DNA from: an uncultured bacterium | GTDB lineage: Bacteria; Verrucomicrobiota; Kiritimatiellia; CAIVKH01 | NCBI GenBank assembly: GCA_903906425.1 | Contig: CAIVKH010000370.1 | Location: forward strand, 1-53,792 | DNA length: 53,792 nt | Direction of reading: 5' to 3' | Part shown: piece after piece, positions 50,328 through 53,792 of the stretch | How positions within the stretch are numbered: position 1 is the stretch's first letter | Layout: the number at the start of each line of letters is the position of its first letter | The notes under the pieces: model-generated | The model's database searches: none | The model's input: only the letters and a program-made list of their open reading frames with translations | What the model was told of the DNA's origin: nothing | Position numbers and translations under genes: made by a program

Positions 50328-51431
50328 TCATTTTGGCGGCGGCAGGCGGTGCAATAAAATCTGGCCGCGGGCGGAGTCGAGCTGGACGTCGAATTCGCGG
50401 AGGAAGCTCATGCCGAGGAGGCCGTCGACGTCTTCGATGTGGCCGTCGGGAATAACTACGGCGGAAACCGAATTGAGCCGGGCGTCGCCGATCTTGAGGC
50501 TGTCGAGCGTGACGGGATGAACATCGATTTTCTTGCCGTCGGCGAGTTCCATTTTGATCTTCTGCGATTTGTCCCACTTGAGGTGAAGGCGGGTTGCGCT
50601 GGCGGCGGTGAAGGTGACGAAGCTGGCGCCGGTGTCCACGAGGAGGCGCGCGTCGTCGCGGTCGTTGATGCGGGCGCTGACGAGGGCGTGGCCGCGGGCG
50701 TCGTTCATCGGGATGCGCACTTCCTGCAAGGCGGCGCTCATGGCGGCGAGCTGTTCGCCGGCCTTCGCAAAAAATACGCGCGACGGCTCGCCGGCGGGCT
50801 GCTTCGCGCGCTCGGTTTCAAGTGAATCGCGGAACGACGAGAGGGCGGTGAAGTACGCGGCGATGGCGGCGCGGCCGGACGTGTCCAGGGCGGCGAGCTG
50901 GCTGCGGCGGTTTTGCAGCAGCGTGGTTCGCGAGACGATGTCGTTGTTGGCGCGGACGAGATTGTTGTAGGCGTCGGGATCTTTCGCGGGATTGGCACGC
51001 TGAAGTTTGGCGGCGACTTCGACGTTCTGCTGCTGGAGATCGCGCAGTTGATTTTCGACCTGCGTCAATTCGGTGCGCGCGCGGGCGATTTGATTCTGCG
51101 CCTGCAGCGCGGCGGTTTGTCTGCCGGCCAGCGCGCGGAAATCCTGCGCGAGCGGGCGCAGCGAAGGTGGGAGGAATTCGGGACTGGCGAAATACTGGCT
51201 CTGCCAGTCGCGTTTCATTTCGGCGTTGGCCGTTGCGTCGTGGAAGATCGAGCGCAACTGGCTTTTCTTGAACGTCGCGGTGCCGGGGCCGGTCTTGATC
51301 GTGACGTCGGCGTCCGTCTCGTCAACGATGACGCCCTGGATTTCGCCGCCGCTGCGGAAGCCGATGGAATCGGCGCGCGCGAGGCCCGCCGCGAGCGCGG
51401 CGACGAAAAGGATTCTATTGCGCGGCGTCAT
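50328..51431 (-). CDS. Secreted retropepsin-like aspartyl protease
   Basis: 367 residues from the ATG at 51431, which gives a signal peptide (MTPRNRILFVAALAAGLARA). Residues about 22-70 form a small beta domain (IGFRSGGEIQGVIVDETDADVTI). A long coiled-coil-like, Gln-rich region follows (about 95-200: RTELTQVENQLRDLQQQN). The C-terminal domain is a clan AA protease with catalytic Asp in ARLLVDTGASFVTFT and the flap/psi-loop partner VDGLLGMSFLREFDVQLD. One Asp per chain implies a homodimer. It overlaps the AsmA-like gene by 17 bases. Confidence 0.85.
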   Translation of the reverse strand: MTPRNRILFVAALAAGLARADSIGFRSGGEIQGVIVDETDADVTIKTGPGTATFKKSQLRSIFHDATANAEMKRDWQSQYFASPEFLPPSLRPLAQDFRALAGRQTAALQAQNQIARARTELTQVENQLRDLQQQNVEVAAKLQRANPAKDPDAYNNLVRANNDIVSRTTLLQNRRSQLAALDTSGRAAIAAYFTALSSFRDSLETERAKQPAGEPSRVFFAKAGEQLAAMSAALQEVRIPMNDARGHALVSARINDRDDARLLVDTGASFVTFTAASATRLHLKWDKSQKIKMELADGKKIDVHPVTLDSLKIGDARLNSVSAVVIPDGHIEDVDGLLGMSFLREFDVQLDSARGQILLHRLPPPK

Positions 51432-52299
51432 TTTTTGGCGGCGGTTGTACGGGCGGCGCTGGCTGGTTCGTGTCGGCCGCCGGCGGGGCCGCCGTCTCCG
51501 GCGCGGGCGCCTTCTTCTTTTTCTTGCCGCCGAAGACATCCTTCAAGGCATCGAAAAGCGGGCTGGCGTTCTTCCTGAGTTCCTTCGCCGCATCGTTCAC
51601 CGTGCCGCGGAGACCTGCGACGGCATTCTCGATATTTCCCGTGATGGCCGTGACGATGATCCTGATGGCATCGTTGAACGTCACGCCGCCCTTGTCCTTG
51701 CCGATGTCCCTGATGTCAATCTGGCCCAGCGCGACGATGAGATAGTGGCCGTTGAGCATGGTGAGGCTCGCGTTGAGCTGCGGGTCGCTGATGACCAGCT
51801 CGTCAATGATGACCTTCTTCTGCGCCTTCTTGGCGGCGGGCGAGCCGGGCGGCGGCGGCGGCGCGGGCGTCGTGCCGGGCGCGGCCTTCGGCTTTTTGCC
51901 GGAGAGCTTGTCCTGCAGCGCCTGGATATTGCTGCGGTCCGGCCCGCGCTCGAACGTGATCCGCGGCTTCTTGATCTCGATCTTCCGGATATGCGCCGTG
52001 CCGGCAAACAGCGAGAGCACCTCCACATCAATCGCGATGGTGTCCGCCTCCAGCAGCGACGGCGTATAGAAGCCCTCCGGATTGCCGACATGAAGTCCCG
52101 ACAGCGTCGCCCGGCCCTGCAGCGGGCTGAACGTGGCGTCCTTGAGCGTGACCGGCACGCCGAGCAACTGCGGCCCGAAACTGTTCACCGCCGTCGTGAT
52201 CACACGGCCCCCCGCCGAAAGCATGACGACGACAGCGGCCCCGGCGATCACCACCACCGCGACCAGCAGCCACAGAACAACACGACGGATTATGCGCAT
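51415..52299 (-). CDS. AsmA-like envelope protein
   Basis: 294 residues. An N-terminal transmembrane helix (VVLWLLVAVVVIAGAAVVVML) is followed by the repeating beta-strand pattern of AsmA/DUF748 proteins: LGVPVTLKDATFSPLQGRATLSGLHVGNPEGF, then LEADTIAIDVEVLSLFAGTAHIRKIEIKKPRI. A Pro/Ala/Lys linker (about 135-158) separates a second beta segment (VIIDELVISDPQLNASL). The tail is Lys- and Pro-rich. Shorter than E. coli AsmA. The family is linked to outer-membrane lipid homeostasis; role here unknown. Confidence 0.8.
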   Translation of the reverse strand: MRIIRRVVLWLLVAVVVIAGAAVVVMLSAGGRVITTAVNSFGPQLLGVPVTLKDATFSPLQGRATLSGLHVGNPEGFYTPSLLEADTIAIDVEVLSLFAGTAHIRKIEIKKPRITFERGPDRSNIQALQDKLSGKKPKAAPGTTPAPPPPPGSPAAKKAQKKVIIDELVISDPQLNASLTMLNGHYLIVALGQIDIRDIGKDKGGVTFNDAIRIIVTAITGNIENAVAGLRGTVNDAAKELRKNASPLFDALKDVFGGKKKKKAPAPETAAPPAADTNQPAPPVQPPPKNDAAQ

Positions 52300-52371
52300 A
52301 AAGAAACTCCGGCCCCCAACATTCCGCTCAATAGACCGCGCGTCAACCCCCGCCGTTCACCCCCCGCAACT

Positions 52372-52418
52372 TTCCAACCATTGGAAAAGCCCGCCGCGCA
52401 AACCTCCAATCATTGGAA
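52372..52418. repeat. Palindrome pair, 32-bp period, intergenic
   Basis: Copies at 52372 (TTCCAACCATTGGAA) and 52404 (CTCCAATCATTGGAA), one change each, between the ArsR stop (52473) and the AsmA start (52299). The spacer ends GCGCAAAC. Confidence 0.92.
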
Positions 52419-52420
52419 AA

Positions 52421-52458
52421 CAGGTGTCAGGTTTCAGGTGTCGGGTGGCAGGTGGCAG
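52421..52458. repeat. Short tandem 7-mer repeat (CAGGTGT/CAGGTTT type)
   Basis: CAGGTGT, CAGGTTT, CAGGTGT, CGGGTGG and CAGGTGG follow directly after a palindrome pair. The same family is seen in the opposite orientation at 24047, also next to palindrome pairs. Confidence 0.75.
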
Positions 52459-52472
52459 CAAGAAAATTTCTC

Positions 52473-52799
52473 TCACGCCGGCGCCTTCACATCCAGCCGC
52501 AGCGTCAAAAAACCGAAATCCAGCAGCGGTTTCCCCGGCTCCGGGAAAAAGCGCGCCGGAATCCGGTACATCCCCGCCTGCCCCGTCACCACCACGCCCG
52601 CATTCTTCAGCACCTTCAGATGCTTCGACACCGAATCCTGCGACCGGTCCAGCAGATTCGCCAGCTCCACCACCATGCGCGGCTGTCCGTCCGACAGCGC
52701 CGACAAAATCGCCCATCGCGAACTGTCCCCGATCGCACCCAGCAGCGGCGCCAGCGCCAGCAAATCCTGACCCGCATCCTTCGAAACCACATCACTCAT
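52473..52799 (-). CDS. ArsR-family winged-helix transcriptional regulator
   Basis: 108 residues from the ATG at 52799; longer upstream frame rejected because it runs into the 21-bp repeat array. The winged-helix pattern is clear: ALAPLLGAIGDSSRWAILSALSDGQPRMVVELANLLDRSQDSVSKHLKVLKNAGVV, then a wing and TGQAGMYRIP. No Cys-based metal site is seen in helix 3 (LANLLDRSQ), so it may not sense metals. It could regulate itself or neighbours; the repeat array directly upstream is a candidate control region. Confidence 0.85.
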   Translation of the reverse strand: MSDVVSKDAGQDLLALAPLLGAIGDSSRWAILSALSDGQPRMVVELANLLDRSQDSVSKHLKVLKNAGVVVTGQAGMYRIPARFFPEPGKPLLDFGFLTLRLDVKAPA

Positions 52800-52848
52800 G
52801 ACCCAACACCTCCGCAACACCCGCGCACCCGGCCCGCACACGCGCGGA

Positions 52849-53184
52849 CCAAACCCAGGGCACGCCGGAACACCACGCAGCATGACAGAAACCCAGCAAA
52901 CAGGAAGATGTATTCCGCTCATCAGAGCCTTCGAGCAGAATGGCAAACCAGAAAGACGGACGACACAGCCAGAAACTACGAACAGCATAGTAAGCATTCC
53001 GCTTTGCCGACCCGAAACGACGCTAAGCATAGCCAGAAGACGGATGACACGGCCATAAATTCCGCTAAACAGAACCGGTATTCCGCTCTACATATCCGAA
53101 ACGCCGCACAGCAGACCAAGCACGCCGGACAGCAGACCATGCATTCCGAACAAAACGAAGAAACGCCAGCAAAAACACGAAACA
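52849..53184. repeat. Degenerate 21-bp tandem repeat array, about 16 units
   Basis: ATTCCG occurs at 52912, 52996, 53059, 53080 and 53143, all separated by multiples of 21. Cutting in this phase gives similar units such as ACGCCGCACAGCAGACCAAG (53101) and ACGCCGGACAGCAGACCATG (53122), and the related AGACGGACGACACAGCCAGA (52954) and AGACGGATGACACGGCCATA (53038). The array lies just upstream of the ArsR start. It is open in the plus frame as heptads (NAAQQTK HAGQQTM) and partly open in the minus frame; I do not call it coding. Confidence 0.8.
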
Positions 53185-53289
53185 AGCCACTTGCCCGCCA
53201 TCCGATTTCCGACCTTTGGTCATCGTAGCGCGCCCGCGAGGGCGTTCATTCCGCCCGGTCATCGCCACACGGCGAACGCACCGCCATCA

Positions 53290-53368
53290 TTTGGACTGCG
53301 CCAGCCCTCTGGCGCTTTTCATCTGGCCGGCCCCATCCCAAAGCGGCAGAGGACTGCCGCACTCCAAA
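53290..53368. repeat. REP/BIME-like composite inverted repeat
   Basis: Arms of 29 bases (53290-53318 and 53340-53368) are imperfect inverted copies. Each arm also contains its own 7-bp hairpin: GCGCCAG/CTGGCGC and GCGGCAG/CTGCCGC with CCCT- and AGGA-type loops. The element ends 2 bases from the stop of the TPR gene and could terminate its transcription. I recall similar elements in other PVC genomes. Confidence 0.8.
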
Positions 53369-53369
53369 A

Positions 53370-53792
53370 TCATCCGCGCCTCTTCGCGATCCACCCCCGC
53401 ACCTTCGCCGCATTCGGATCTTCGATTTCCTCGTAAATCCGCAACGCCTCCTCCGCCCGCCGCACCGCTTCCGCCTTCTCGCCGAGCTTCTCCAGCGCCA
53501 GCGCCGAATTCCAATGCGCAATGCCCTCCCCGCGCCGGTCCCCGATCTCGCGCGCGATCACCAACTGCTGCTCATAAAACCCAATCGCCTTGCGCGTCTC
53601 GCCCAACGCCGCATACGCATTGCCGAGATTGCCGAGATCAGTGCCCTCCCCGCGCCGGTCCCCGATTTCGCGATCAATGACGAGCGCCTGCTCATAAAAC
53701 CCAATCGCCTTGCGCGTCTCGCCCAAATTCTTGTACGCGACGCCGAGATTGCCGAGCGCATTGCCCTCCCCGCGCCGGTCCCCGATCTCGCG
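53370..53792 (-). CDS. TPR-repeat protein, 5' part beyond the window
   Basis: The C-terminal 140 or so residues of a tetratricopeptide protein; the frame is open to the right edge. The units are 40 residues (120 bp), of the kinesin-light-chain/TPR_12 type: LGETRKAIGFYEQALVIDREIGDRRGEGTDLGNLGNAYAA and near-identical copies. DNA identity between units is very high (the block ending in CCCCGATCTCGCG recurs at 53521, 53641 and 53761), suggesting recent expansion or gene conversion. The last unit (ALALEKLGEKAEAVRRAEEALRIYEEI) is diverged and caps the array. A protein-interaction scaffold; partners unknown. Confidence 0.9.
   Translation of the reverse strand, partial: REIGDRRGEGNALGNLGVAYKNLGETRKAIGFYEQALVIDREIGDRRGEGTDLGNLGNAYAALGETRKAIGFYEQQLVIAREIGDRRGEGIAHWNSALALEKLGEKAEAVRRAEEALRIYEEIEDPNAAKVRGWIAKRRG

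Noticed and set aside
1418..52418. Palindrome pairs as CRISPR repeats
   Set aside because: Units are self-complementary 15-mers, usually only two per site, with 17-base spacers, dispersed and often inside genes; no cas genes are seen.
52413..53228. Plus-strand 271-codon frame through the 21-bp array
   Set aside because: Its first half is antisense to the convincing ArsR gene; the heptad part may be an effect of 21-bp periodicity alone. Left as a repeat, not a CDS.

Overview
The window looks like a chromosomal segment of a high-GC, Gram-negative bacterium of the Planctomycetes-Verrucomicrobia-Chlamydiae type, most likely Verrucomicrobiota or Kiritimatiellota-like. This is an inference from gene content: a secreted polysaccharide-degrading locus (PL11, GHL10, beta-helix proteins), an exosortase/EpsI pair, a FAD oxidoreductase with a golvesin-like tail, WD40 and SUMF1 proteins, and a high load of short dispersed repeats. 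No database could be searched. I see no phage, insertion sequence, CRISPR array, rRNA or origin.

Layout. 1-0.45 kb: tail of an unknown gene with a strong terminator. 0.5-10.1 kb (minus): five exported proteins, several translationally coupled, for plant-type polysaccharide breakdown; diverging from them is a secreted beta-helix protein (10.2-12.4 kb), with a LacI-type palindrome between. 12.5-14.9 kb (minus): sugar ABC transporter permease and ATPase. 15.1-19.3 kb (plus): DedA protein, SppA-like lipoprotein peptidase, FAD oxidoreductase. 19.3-20.4 kb (minus): a MidA/NDUFAF7 methyltransferase, divergent from a full complex I operon nuoA-N (20.5-38.0 kb) with fused nuoEF. That operon contains four unrelated genes (B-box-like membrane protein, WD40 protein, SUMF1 protein, Cys-rich unknown). 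38.1-39.6 kb: tRNA-Cys, uppP and an unknown gene. 39.7-41.4 kb (minus): EpsI-like protein and a frameshifted exosortase. 41.7-50.2 kb (plus): alpha-2-macroglobulin, PliI-like lysozyme inhibitor and PBP1C, behind a sequence matching a PHO box. 50.3-52.8 kb (minus): aspartyl protease, AsmA-like protein, ArsR regulator. 52.8-53.8 kb: a degenerate 21-bp repeat array, an inverted-repeat element and the end of a TPR protein.

The most striking feature is a dispersed 15-bp palindrome, TTCCAAT(G/C)ATTGGAA, seen 38 times here (allowing one to two mismatches). Except for one singlet the copies come in pairs, once as a triplet, with starts exactly 32 bp apart (33 bp once), close to three helical turns. 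Pairs lie between genes, inside signal peptides, inside the MidA homologue and at the end of nuoM. Because 32 is not a multiple of 3, successive copies inside genes are read in different frames (SNHWK, PIIG, FQSLE), and several exported proteins use this repeat as the core of their signal peptide. A second palindrome, TTCCATCGGATGGAA, occurs once as a pair with the same 32-bp period.
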